From the NCBI RefSeq assembly GCF_000315915.1, contig NC_020187.1:682001-746000 (forward strand): a stretch of 64,000 nucleotides of DNA. The letters run 5' to 3'. Position 1 is the first letter of the stretch. Every line of letters begins with the position of its first letter. Made by a program: the position numbers and the translations under genes. This DNA comes from Henningerozyma blattae CBS 6284. Lineage: Eukaryota; Ascomycota; Saccharomycetes; Saccharomycetales; Saccharomycetaceae. This document shows positions 55,966 through 64,000 of the stretch, piece after piece. The notes under the pieces were generated by a model. It was given only the letters and a program-made list of their open reading frames with translations, had not been told where the DNA came from and did no database searches.

Positions 55966-57402
55966 ATGCCAAAAGCTTTCAACAAAAAAAACTCACAGAA
56001 GTATGCTGTGGTTCATAGACCACATGATGATCCAGAATATCATAACACCGATGTTTCTGAACATGTTTTAGTCTCCTTAGACAATCCAAATGAACGTCAT
56101 GGTAAAAATAATGCTAATTTAAAAGCCAATCTAAGAAATGCTCTTCCCAAGAAAGAAATTACTAATTCTCATGTTGGTGAAGCTGCAATATACGGTATTG
56201 AATTTGATGATTCCAATTATGATTATACACAACATTTAAAACCAATTGGGTTAGATCCTGATAATTCTATCTTCATTCCATCTACAGATGATGATAAAAA
56301 AAAACGTCTACCTAAGAAAAAAATTGAAGATCTTTTCGTGGAACCAAATTATAGAGAAGACAATTTATCTCAACCTTTACCAGTTTTCCAAAGAGGTATG
56401 GCAAAAACTGAATATTTATCTCAACAACAAAATGTTGCTGATGAGTTAACTGGGTTTCAGCCAGATATGAATCCAGCTCTAAGAGAAGTTTTAGAAGCTT
56501 TAGAAGATGAAGCATATGTTGTGAATGAGGATGTTGAAGTTAAGCATGCACCAAAAAAGAAAAGTAAAGCTAGTTCGAAAGATGGAGAAAGTGAACTTAT
56601 CATTGATGATAGTGAAGATGATATTTTTGTGGAATTATTAAATGGTGGTGAAGCTGATGATGATGATTTCCAAGAAGAATATGATGAATGGGATATAGAC
56701 AATTTAGGTAATTATGAAGATGATCATTATGCCAATGAAATGGCTCAATTTGATAACTTAGAGAAATTGGAAGATTTACAAGATATTGATTATCAAGCAG
56801 ATGTTCGAAGATTTCAAAAGGAACAAAAGCATAGTAAGCGTAATAAAGAACTTGAAGATGATAATGAAAGTATTAATCCTCCATCTGACGGCGCCTTCAG
56901 TGATGAGAGAGAAGCTGAAGCTGAAGATATGTTGGGAGATCTTCCAACCTTTGGTTCTAACGCTAAAACTGGTGCTAAAAAAAGAAAGGAGCGTCGTAAG
57001 AAAGGTGCTTTGTCCGATGTATCAGGTTTTTCGATGAGTTCCAGTGCCATTTCTCGTTCAGAAACTATGACTGTATTAGATGACCGTTACGATTCTGTTA
57101 TCGATGGTTATGATAACTATGAAGAAGAGCAAGCCATTGATGAAGAAGAAAGTTTCCAACCATTTGATATGTCGACCGAAAGAGCTGATTTTGAATCCAT
57201 GTTAGATGATTTCTTAGACAATTATGAATTACAAAGTGGTGGTCGTGTATTAGCTAAAAAAGACCCAGAAATTCAAAAACTAAAAGAAGCTGCCGATAGT
57301 GTAAGTAAAGGTAAACTATCCATGAGAAGAAAAAAAGAAGCTGCTAACAAGAAAAATGGTGTTAATGGAATCACCAACAGTCTAAGCAGCTTACGTTTCT
57401 AA
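55966..57402 (+). CDS. LTV1: 40S ribosome assembly factor Ltv1
   Basis: Ltv1 helps late 40S maturation and placement of Rps3 and Rps10, and also links to GSE-complex traffic. The 478-residue product (463 in S. cerevisiae) opens PKAFNKKNSQKYAVVHRPHD. It has GIEFDDSNYDYTQHLKP near 85 and alternates acidic and basic stretches, with DFESMLDDFLDNYELQSGG near 405-425, a Ltv1 hallmark. Ser-rich sequence around 350-365 (GFSMSSSAISRSE) corresponds to the region phosphorylated by casein kinase 1 in the family. The divergent promoter with RPC25 carries PAC/RRPE motifs. Confidence 0.96.
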   Translation: MPKAFNKKNSQKYAVVHRPHDDPEYHNTDVSEHVLVSLDNPNERHGKNNANLKANLRNALPKKEITNSHVGEAAIYGIEFDDSNYDYTQHLKPIGLDPDNSIFIPSTDDDKKKRLPKKKIEDLFVEPNYREDNLSQPLPVFQRGMAKTEYLSQQQNVADELTGFQPDMNPALREVLEALEDEAYVVNEDVEVKHAPKKKSKASSKDGESELIIDDSEDDIFVELLNGGEADDDDFQEEYDEWDIDNLGNYEDDHYANEMAQFDNLEKLEDLQDIDYQADVRRFQKEQKHSKRNKELEDDNESINPPSDGAFSDEREAEAEDMLGDLPTFGSNAKTGAKKRKERRKKGALSDVSGFSMSSSAISRSETMTVLDDRYDSVIDGYDNYEEEQAIDEEESFQPFDMSTERADFESMLDDFLDNYELQSGGRVLAKKDPEIQKLKEAADSVSKGKLSMRRKKEAANKKNGVNGITNSLSSLRF

Positions 57403-57998
57403 TTTACCTTTGTCCAAGCCTAATTTTTTTGTAATATAGAGCCATCACCCCTTCCTCCATCGCATGTACCATAGAATATAATAACTCGCACACATACACA
57501 TATACTCACACATACATACATAAATATATATATATATATATTTATATTATAAATAAACTATTCCGCATCTTTTCTGACGTGTGCCAACCCTAAAAATTTT
57601 ACCCTATAATATAGACCTAATTTCAGCCCTAATTGACCCCACTTTAAGGGACGGGAATTTTTAGCGAAAATCGAATTAAATTTGGAAATAGAAAACGCTA
57701 AGGAAACTTAACAAATTATAGTCTCAATAACAGGTTTAAAAGGTTTAAATTATCGTTCTAATACACAAAATATGTAATCAAAATATATGAAAGTAATATA
57801 GAAAACCATAACAAAAGCTAACATATTACTAACTATATTGGAATAATTTAGTCAATTATTCAATCCTACTTTATTATTGAACTAAGATCTCATTTATAAA
57901 GCATATAACCTTTATTAACAAGAGACTAAAAATAGCTGCAAGATATTCTAAGAACATACTTTAATAACCACCTTATTACTAATTCCTAGATAATAAAG
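57403..57998. other. LTV1-MRP8 intergenic region
   Basis: 596 bp with CA- and TA-rich simple sequence after LTV1. Two exact Tbf1-type ARCCCTAA words follow (57586-57593 and 57625-57632), with an AAAAATTTT word between them. A TACTAAC word is at about 57828, but no 5' splice site pairs with it. No RNA gene boxes were recognised. Confidence 0.5.
57586..57632 (+). promoter_or_regulatory. Pair of Tbf1-like sites
   Basis: AACCCTAA and AGCCCTAA, 39 bp apart and both fitting ARCCCTAA, lie about 370-410 bp before MRP8. Tbf1 sites mark many snoRNA and some protein-gene promoters in yeasts. Function is inferred. Confidence 0.45.
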
Positions 57999-58664
57999 AT
58001 GTCTACTACAGAAGAACAAGCTTTGAAAAAGGAAGTTGACGATTTGAAAAAGCAAGTTGCAGCTTTGCAAGAGATTGTTCAAAAGCAAAGTCTTTTGATA
58101 TCAAAAACTGGAGAAAATGTAATGGCAATGCAGGTGAAAAATCAAGGGAAAGAGATGGAAAAAATGGGAATAACGCCTGCTCGTAGCAGTAGTGCGGATT
58201 TAATAAATGCTGATATCGCTACAAATGATGATTTAGTTCAATTAGTAGGTGAATTACAAGGACAATTGGATACAATTGAAGAAAGATCGATTAGAAGAGT
58301 TGTTAATTCCACTAAAACTAAAGATGATGATGTCTTGGCTCCTTTGCCTAACCCAGATGGTGATACCCCTACTTTTTCTGATGATTTGTTCCCAAAGACT
58401 ATCGGTGAATTTAAAGCAATCGATGATTTTAAATTATATAGAATGGCTAAATTTTATGAAGTATTGCAGCCAAGCATGAAACAACAAGAAGCATTTGAAG
58501 ATTTTATGGATGGTAAAGCGGAAAATTTCTATTCTGCAGATTTAACAGATGATGAAATTAATGCAGAAATTAAGAAACTATCTAAAGATGAATTGGAAGA
58601 TGCGTTTAATGATCTTGCTCGTTATTTAGGTGCTGTTGCCAGAAGAGGTGAATCTACCTGGTAA
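57999..58664 (+). CDS. MRP8: Mrp8-like protein of unknown function
   Basis: The 221-residue product matches S. cerevisiae Mrp8 (219), first described as a mitochondrial ribosomal protein but whose role is unsettled. It has an N-terminal coiled coil of about 40 residues (KKEVDDLKKQVAALQEIVQ) followed by QSLLISKTGE. The conserved middle contains LVGELQGQLDTIEERSIRR, then LAPLPNPDGDTP and FPKTIGEFK. The end is DELEDAFNDLARYLG. No mitochondrial presequence is obvious. It follows LTV1 as on S. cerevisiae chromosome XI. Confidence 0.93.
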   Translation: MSTTEEQALKKEVDDLKKQVAALQEIVQKQSLLISKTGENVMAMQVKNQGKEMEKMGITPARSSSADLINADIATNDDLVQLVGELQGQLDTIEERSIRRVVNSTKTKDDDVLAPLPNPDGDTPTFSDDLFPKTIGEFKAIDDFKLYRMAKFYEVLQPSMKQQEAFEDFMDGKAENFYSADLTDDEINAEIKKLSKDELEDAFNDLARYLGAVARRGESTW

Positions 58665-59118
58665 ATAAGCATTATTAATTTTTTACATGTTGTTCATGTA
58701 ACTTAGTTGTAGAGTGATGATTGGACAGATAATAGCATCTCCGTTGTCCTTTTTGACACAAATTTGTTTTTTATTTTTTTGAAATCGTTTGTGTCTGTAT
58801 TATCTTTTGATTGTTTTCTTTTTAGTCCTTTCTTAATTTATTTTTTAATATATCGTACACAAATCTTTTAGTTCTATTTTTTTGACCTTCTTAAAATTTT
58901 TTCATTGAAAATAATCATTCCTCATTATTATTTTATAAAACACTTTATTATTAAATTATTGTATTTCGTAATTAATTAAAAAAAATATTTTTTTCAAGTG
59001 GTGTATTGAATAAAATGATGTTAATATATAAATAATCCAATTATATAATAAAATATACAACCAATATTTTACAAATTTGCTTTTAATACATATGCTACTA
59101 ATTTTAATTAATTTCTAT
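58665..59118. other. MRP8-NOP9 convergent gap
   Basis: 454 bp of T-rich then A/T-rich sequence between convergent genes. Nothing recognisable beyond likely 3' ends. A synteny change (chromosome XI-like to X-like genes) occurs here. Confidence 0.5.
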
Positions 59119-61140
59119 CTATCTTCTAGATTTTTTAAACGAGTTGTTATCCCCCTTGATATAATTACCTTCTCTATCATAACGGCCCCTTTTATGAGAT
59201 GGCTTTCTACTTTCCAATTCTTCTTTTGTTTTTGGTTGTAAAGGTTTAGAATCAGGGAAAATTTCTAAATCTTGTTCCTTAATTAATTTCTTCCAATCCC
59301 ATTTCTTTCTAAAATATAATTCTAAATTCCAATTCTTCCAAACTTGTTTACCATAGATACTATTCTTAACTTTTTCACTTTCTTTAGATAATTCACCTGC
59401 AATACGCTCTTTATATAAGGTTAATTTTGCTGTAAAAGTCCATAATTTATCCATTATATGAGAACCATATGCATTGCAAGACAAATTTACTGAATCTCTA
59501 CATAGAATATTCAATAGACGTTTTCTCATAATGGTATCCACTCTTTTAGGATCTAAAACATGTTCAACAACATGTGAGAACACACCATGATAACACATTT
59601 GTAGAAATCTTTCTTCAGGTAAACCCAACATACTTTCGATTGTAATCTTTAAAAATTTATCATCATAATCAATTAACTCTTCCAAGAATAAAGATCTTCT
59701 TCTTTCTTCTGCTGTAGGCCAATCCCCTCTTGTGTTACCTAATGTTGATGAGCTTAATAATAGGCAACTTTCCAAAATATTTTTATCAGAACTGGAATAA
59801 TATTTTTGAACTAATTGAGAAATTATATCGTCTCTTAGATAATTTTCTTGTTTAATAGAAGAATTAATAATGGTAGTACCAAAATCCATATTAGAATTTA
59901 GCAAGATGCTTAATTCAGGGACAACGTCATCTAAAATATGCTTAACATCTCTATCTTTCAATGTTTTCAATAACGTTTGAACAATAAATGAACCAGTTGT
60001 ATCTCTCTTAGCAAGTTTTACAATACGATCTTTCATGTATAACTTATAAAGTCTTTCCACATATTTTAATCTACCTGATTCTATCATACTTTGTAAGAAA
60101 TGAGATCCAACAGGATCCGATAGTAAATATTCCATAAAAGATTCTTCCTTTGGATCTTTTTCTTCAGATGTACTAAACACTAATCTCCAGAAGGAACGAT
60201 CTCTATCAAAGATACCTTCAACTTGAATAATTAATTGGATGACTGGAGATGCAACTTTATCAACACAAAATTCTCTGAATTTAGTAACCATAGTTTGAGT
60301 TATTTCTGATTTTTTAGCACCATTAGTAAATGAACCATATAGTTCGGATAGCATTTCACGTAATGCTAATTTAAAAGATTCCGGTGTTTGGTAGGCTTTA
60401 TCAAAATCTTGATTATCTTTAATATCGATCATTTTACGAGCGATTTTAGATTTCTTGGAACGTAAAGTAGAATTACTCTTTGTACTACTTGGTAAGTTTT
60501 TGGAAGACAAAATTAAAATTAATAATCTTAAAACATGAGAGGAATATTGATGGTTAATCATTTCTTTCAAATGTGGTTTGAATTCATTCAGCATAAATAA
60601 AAATAGATTTTCCATAGTTCCTAAATCTTCATAATCTTCTGCAGACTGACCTTCTTCATCAAAACTTGGTGTGAGGAATTCCTTTTCTACTAAAGCTGCA
60701 CTTCTAACTAATAGAGTTTCTAAAACATGAGAAGCATATTTATGACAAGAAAGACCATAGAAAAACCCATTGAAAGCCTTAAAGATAGTTTTCAACTGAA
60801 TATCATTAGCCGCAAGAATAATACGCTCCATCAACTTGGAACAAATTTGAGAAGTGACTAATTTCAGTTCTTTACCTTTGGCTTCTTCAATGACACTAAT
60901 AATAAATTGATGTTGTTCTTCAGGAGTTTCAAAAGCATCCATAGACAACGTGGATTCAGCTTGTTTAAAGTATTCTAATTCTTCTCTATCTAGAACACCG
61001 AAAAATACTTGCTTTTGGCCATCAGGTTGATCATCATCTTGTTCATAGTTGGAATCATTATAAGTAGAAACTTGTTCTTCAGGTTTGAATTCTTCCTCTT
61101 CCTTTTTTTTTTGTAATCTTCTACCTCTAACTTTAGCCAT
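59119..61140 (-). CDS. NOP9: Pumilio-like 40S biogenesis factor Nop9
   Basis: Nop9 is a nucleolar PUF-repeat protein that binds the 20S pre-rRNA near site D and delays early cleavage. The 673-residue product (666 in S. cerevisiae) starts [17 protein letters not shown]. Multiple Puf-like helical repeats follow along the protein, for example [52 protein letters not shown] and FSHVVEHVL. Their N/C-terminal spread forms the C-shaped fold of Nop9. The basic C-terminus ([17 protein letters not shown]) is conserved. A perfect PAC element lies about 140 bp upstream. In S. cerevisiae NOP9 and CCT8 are likewise close neighbours on chromosome X. Confidence 0.96.
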   Translation of the reverse strand: MAKVRGRRLQKKKEEEEFKPEEQVSTYNDSNYEQDDDQPDGQKQVFFGVLDREELEYFKQAESTLSMDAFETPEEQHQFIISVIEEAKGKELKLVTSQICSKLMERIILAANDIQLKTIFKAFNGFFYGLSCHKYASHVLETLLVRSAALVEKEFLTPSFDEEGQSAEDYEDLGTMENLFLFMLNEFKPHLKEMINHQYSSHVLRLLILILSSKNLPSSTKSNSTLRSKKSKIARKMIDIKDNQDFDKAYQTPESFKLALREMLSELYGSFTNGAKKSEITQTMVTKFREFCVDKVASPVIQLIIQVEGIFDRDRSFWRLVFSTSEEKDPKEESFMEYLLSDPVGSHFLQSMIESGRLKYVERLYKLYMKDRIVKLAKRDTTGSFIVQTLLKTLKDRDVKHILDDVVPELSILLNSNMDFGTTIINSSIKQENYLRDDIISQLVQKYYSSSDKNILESCLLLSSSTLGNTRGDWPTAEERRRSLFLEELIDYDDKFLKITIESMLGLPEERFLQMCYHGVFSHVVEHVLDPKRVDTIMRKRLLNILCRDSVNLSCNAYGSHIMDKLWTFTAKLTLYKERIAGELSKESEKVKNSIYGKQVWKNWNLELYFRKKWDWKKLIKEQDLEIFPDSKPLQPKTKEELESRKPSHKRGRYDREGNYIKGDNNSFKKSRR

Positions 61141-61522
61141 TGTGAAATATGATTATAATAATACAAATAATAATAGTAATAATACTAAGTATAATGGTAA
61201 GGTTTTAATATATTTATTATAAAAAGTACATAGTATTTCAATTTAGCTATGCATTATTTTTTATAGATCTATACAAAGCTCATCGCTCCGAAAACTTTTC
61301 TTCAAAATTCTTCACGGATAAAAAATTGCTTAAAAAGACTCGTTGCTAGTGGATATAGAAAACTGAAAAATATTGATCTCATAAATTTCAATTATTAGCA
61401 AGAGCATTACAACGTCCTTATTTCGTATTATTAATGAATTAGATGCTTCTAAAAACCGATATATAATTGTATATTAACAATTAGTGTATATTACATATAT
61501 GACATATTTATAAAGTGCGTGT
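61141..61522. promoter_or_regulatory. NOP9 promoter region
   Basis: 382 bp downstream of CCT8 and upstream of NOP9, both on the minus strand. Contains a perfect PAC motif at 61277-61286 and a TGAAAAATAT word at about 61363-61372 close to the RRPE consensus. Confidence 0.65.
61277..61286 (-). promoter_or_regulatory. PAC element for NOP9
   Basis: The minus strand reads GCGATGAGCT, an exact PAC motif (Dot6/Tod6 target), 137 bp upstream of the NOP9 ATG. Confidence 0.75.
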
Positions 61523-63226
61523 TCAATCATCATGATCCCAGTTACCAGGCTTTGGTCCTTGTGGAGCCTTTGGGCCACCAGCTCTCTTTGCCATAATGAT
61601 TTGATCGACTGATAAAACTGTGGTAGCAGCTTCAGTGGCAACATTAATGGCGAATTTCTTAGCCGCTAGCATATCATAAATACCTTCCTCAGTGATATCT
61701 TTAATACCATCTGTTGTTTCATCATCTACATCAACACCCTTGTATAAGTGTGAAGAATCAGATGGATCGCTATCAGATGTAACAGTATGAGCTGCATATA
61801 GATTTGGTAAGACTTCATTAACATCTAGACCAGCTGTTTCTGCTAAAGTACGTGGTACTACCTCAAAGGCTAAAGCAAATTGCTTAATGGCTAATTGTAA
61901 TAAACCAGGTGTCTTTTCACCATATTTAGTAATTCTGGAAACTAATTCAATTTCTGTTGCACCAGCACCAGGTAATAGCTTACCACCATTTGGTTTCATT
62001 AGACCTTTAACAGCGGCAACACCATCATCAATAGATCTTTCGATATCGTCCAAATTGTTTTGTGTAGCACCTCTTAATATAATAGTAGCAGTTCTAGTAG
62101 TTTCACCTTCATCCTGTTTGAAGACGGTAACTCTATCACCACCAATCTCCATAGTTTTAACAGTTTCAATAATACCAATTTCTTCAGGGGTTGGTGCACC
62201 TAATCTAGGTAGAGGGGTAGCACCACAAACACGACATATCCTTCTTAATTCAAACTTGCTTGGAACTTTCAAAACTAAAATACCATATCTATTTAAATAA
62301 TGTAAAGCTAGTTCACCGACACCTGCACCAGCTACAATACAAGTAACACCCATATCGGCAATTTCTTTCATCATCTGATCTAATTGTTTTTCTTCACCTT
62401 TGGAGAAATCTAGCATTTCTTGTGCATTATGCAATAGTACAGTACCTTTGGTTTCTGTGTTGGCAATATCTATTGGACAAGTGAAAACTGCAACCTTATG
62501 TTTTTGATTTTCAGATAGTGCTTTAATGTGACCCTCTGGTTCACGATTGAAAACCATACCTTTAATAACTGAAGAATTAGATAAAGAGCCACCCATAATT
62601 TTTACAACTCTGATTGAATCAACATTAAAGAATGGAGATTTATCATCTGATTTTGGTAATATGTATGAAACTGCTTCAGAGACCAATTCACTTAATAAAT
62701 CTTCATAGCCATGTTGTTTAGCAGAAATGACAGGTTTAATTACTTTAATTAATTCCTTTTTATCAGTTTTATTTTCAATTTCACCTACAACCATACTATC
62801 TAATTCCTTTAATGTGAAATTTTTGGCCATGTTATAACCTTGAATAATTTCTACTGCAGATAAACCAAGGGCAATTAATTTTTCGCAGACATTTAATAAT
62901 TCACCTGCTAAAACCATTACTAAGTTAGTCCCATCACCCATATCTATTTTTTGTTGTTCTGTGGCCATAACCAAGACTTTAACAGCTGGGTGGATGATAT
63001 CTAATTCTCTTAGCATAGTAGCAGCATCATTAGTAATAATAATTTTACCCAATTGATTGACAATGACTTTGTTTGTACCACATGGACCCATAGATGTTAA
63101 ACACATTTTGTGAATCTCACGGATAGCGGCAATGGACTTGTTAATTTGCCCATCAGCATTAGAGTAACTTTGATAGCCTTGTTTGAAAAGGTTAGCATTG
63201 GGATTCTGAGGTAATTTCATAGACAT
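61523..63226 (-). CDS. CCT8: Chaperonin CCT theta subunit
   Basis: Cct8 is one of eight subunits of the cytosolic TRiC/CCT chaperonin that folds actin and tubulin. The 567-residue product (568 in S. cerevisiae) starts MSMKLPQNPNANLFKQGYQS. A Met two codons in could also serve, but the first fits the family. Group II chaperonin signatures are intact: MCLTSMGPCGTNK, ITNDAATMLRELD, IDMGDGTNLV with the catalytic Asp loop, and KLLPGAGATEIEL. The C-terminal PQGPKPGNWD matches the subunit-specific tail. There is no sign of truncation. Confidence 0.98.
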   Translation of the reverse strand: MSMKLPQNPNANLFKQGYQSYSNADGQINKSIAAIREIHKMCLTSMGPCGTNKVIVNQLGKIIITNDAATMLRELDIIHPAVKVLVMATEQQKIDMGDGTNLVMVLAGELLNVCEKLIALGLSAVEIIQGYNMAKNFTLKELDSMVVGEIENKTDKKELIKVIKPVISAKQHGYEDLLSELVSEAVSYILPKSDDKSPFFNVDSIRVVKIMGGSLSNSSVIKGMVFNREPEGHIKALSENQKHKVAVFTCPIDIANTETKGTVLLHNAQEMLDFSKGEEKQLDQMMKEIADMGVTCIVAGAGVGELALHYLNRYGILVLKVPSKFELRRICRVCGATPLPRLGAPTPEEIGIIETVKTMEIGGDRVTVFKQDEGETTRTATIILRGATQNNLDDIERSIDDGVAAVKGLMKPNGGKLLPGAGATEIELVSRITKYGEKTPGLLQLAIKQFALAFEVVPRTLAETAGLDVNEVLPNLYAAHTVTSDSDPSDSSHLYKGVDVDDETTDGIKDITEEGIYDMLAAKKFAINVATEAATTVLSVDQIIMAKRAGGPKAPQGPKPGNWDHDD

Positions 63227-64000
63227 CTTGAAATGGCCGGCTGATGGATGAGTTAACTACGTAAGATCCTTTTATAATCAAGTATTTTTTTCCCAGTTTA
63301 CAATAAATATACATTATATATTATTTCTTGTAAGTTTTAATCTATTAATTTTCATGGTAAATATTCGGAATTTTTCATTTCGCCACTCGGAAAAAATTTT
63401 AGTCTTATAAGTGTCGGTAATTACAATGTATAGGTAAAACCCAATCAAAAGAGGAGATGATCTCTAAATATAAATTTTCTGGATGGCTTATAACAATTAT
63501 CGATGTCTATAGTTAATTACTAGAAGGACTATTCCTATTTTTTTTATTTTTGTAAACTATAGCTTTTCGTGAGGAATTTCTATGATAATATTCTATAGAA
63601 TTCTACCCGAATTCCTAAAAAATTAACCAGCTTAGATCATAATAAATAGTAGTGATCTAATTTGAAATATGAGTGCTATTATTGTTTAATCAGGCAATTG
63701 AGAAGTTCGATACTTGATACATATATATATCTTGAAAATGAAGCTATATTCAGAACTTGTGATAACTTAGTTAATTATGATTTTTGGAATATGCACTTAA
63801 TATTTTATCATTTTAACATACCATATTCACTATATGGTTTGAGTAACATTAATCTTTTCTTATTCATTCAATTATAACTCAAATATATTTTTGTAGTTTA
63901 TGATGTAGACAAGGAAGTAATACTGGGATTCAAGAGAGTTAGACATTGTTATACAGTGTTTAAGATGTAGAGACAATTACTTTATTTAGACATATATAGT
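63227..64000. other. CCT8 upstream region
   Basis: 774 bp to the window end with no convincing gene. A 71-codon open frame at 63662-63877 is AT-rich and shows no family trait. CCGAA-type words near 63365 and 63388 lack the partners of a centromere. Confidence 0.45.

Noticed and set aside
57828..57850. TACTAAC and TTTAG before MRP8 as an intron end
   Set aside because: No 5' splice site is visible upstream, and MRP8 is complete from its own ATG.
63360..63400. CCGAA words upstream of CCT8 as CDEIII
   Set aside because: The flanking consensus is poor and no CDEI is present.
63662..63877. 71-codon open frame near the window end
   Set aside because: AT-driven composition, no homology that I recognise, no upstream signals.

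Overview
The window is nuclear DNA from a budding yeast of the family Saccharomycetaceae. It holds about 22 closely packed protein genes, with no intron needed in any of them. The intergenic DNA is very A/T-rich, with poly(A)/poly(T) tracts and (TA)n runs. Many proteins carry long Asn/Ser/Asp/Lys-rich insertions. The encoded proteins are clear orthologues of Saccharomyces cerevisiae proteins. The bulky low-complexity inserts and AT-richness recall the Tetrapisispora/Henningerozyma/Vanderwaltozyma group, but the genus cannot be fixed from the sequence alone. No rRNA, tRNA, transposon, CRISPR array, telomere or convincing point centromere was found.

Layout. (1) 0.7-38.7 kb is a long block collinear with the S. 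cerevisiae chromosome X left arm: ALY1/ALY2 arrestin, EXO70, TRL1, NTR2, GWT1, TOK1, KHA1, BCK1, PHS1, SAP185/190 and CHS6/BCH2. NTR2 lies on chromosome XI in S. cerevisiae, so its place here fits differential gene loss after the ancestral whole-genome duplication. (2) 39.3-46.4 kb holds a HER1/GIP3-like gene broken by two homopolymer frameshifts, followed by a 2.7-kb stretch with little recognisable coding content. (3) 46.4-48.1 kb is a TBC Rab-GAP (GYP6-like). (4) 48.2-58.7 kb is collinear with S. cerevisiae chromosome XI left arm: GPM1, DBR1, AVT3, RPT1, RPC25, LTV1 and MRP8. (5) 59.1-63.2 kb is NOP9 and CCT8, again a chromosome X pair.

The genes are mostly housekeeping. They cover endocytic adaptor and exocytosis functions (ALY, EXO70, CHS6), tRNA and intron RNA processing (TRL1, NTR2, DBR1), GPI anchors and very-long-chain fatty acids (GWT1, PHS1), and potassium transport (TOK1, KHA1). 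They also cover cell-wall and phosphatase signalling (BCK1, SAP185, HER1/GIP3), glycolysis (GPM1), proteostasis (RPT1, CCT8) and ribosome or Pol III biogenesis (LTV1, NOP9, RPC25). Promoter motifs agree with these roles: a PACE (Rpn4) site next to a Reb1 site before RPT1, and PAC/RRPE elements before LTV1/RPC25 and NOP9.

The points most worth following are the giant, repeat-bearing arrestin (2525 residues), the paired homopolymer frameshifts in NTR2 and HER1/GIP3, and minimal upstream ORFs whose stop overlaps the start codon (ATGA) at both TRL1 and TOK1. Others are a triple SDDIIW motif in BCK1 and an orphan 87-codon ORF near 44.7 kb. I saw no clear sign of a wholly new biological system.
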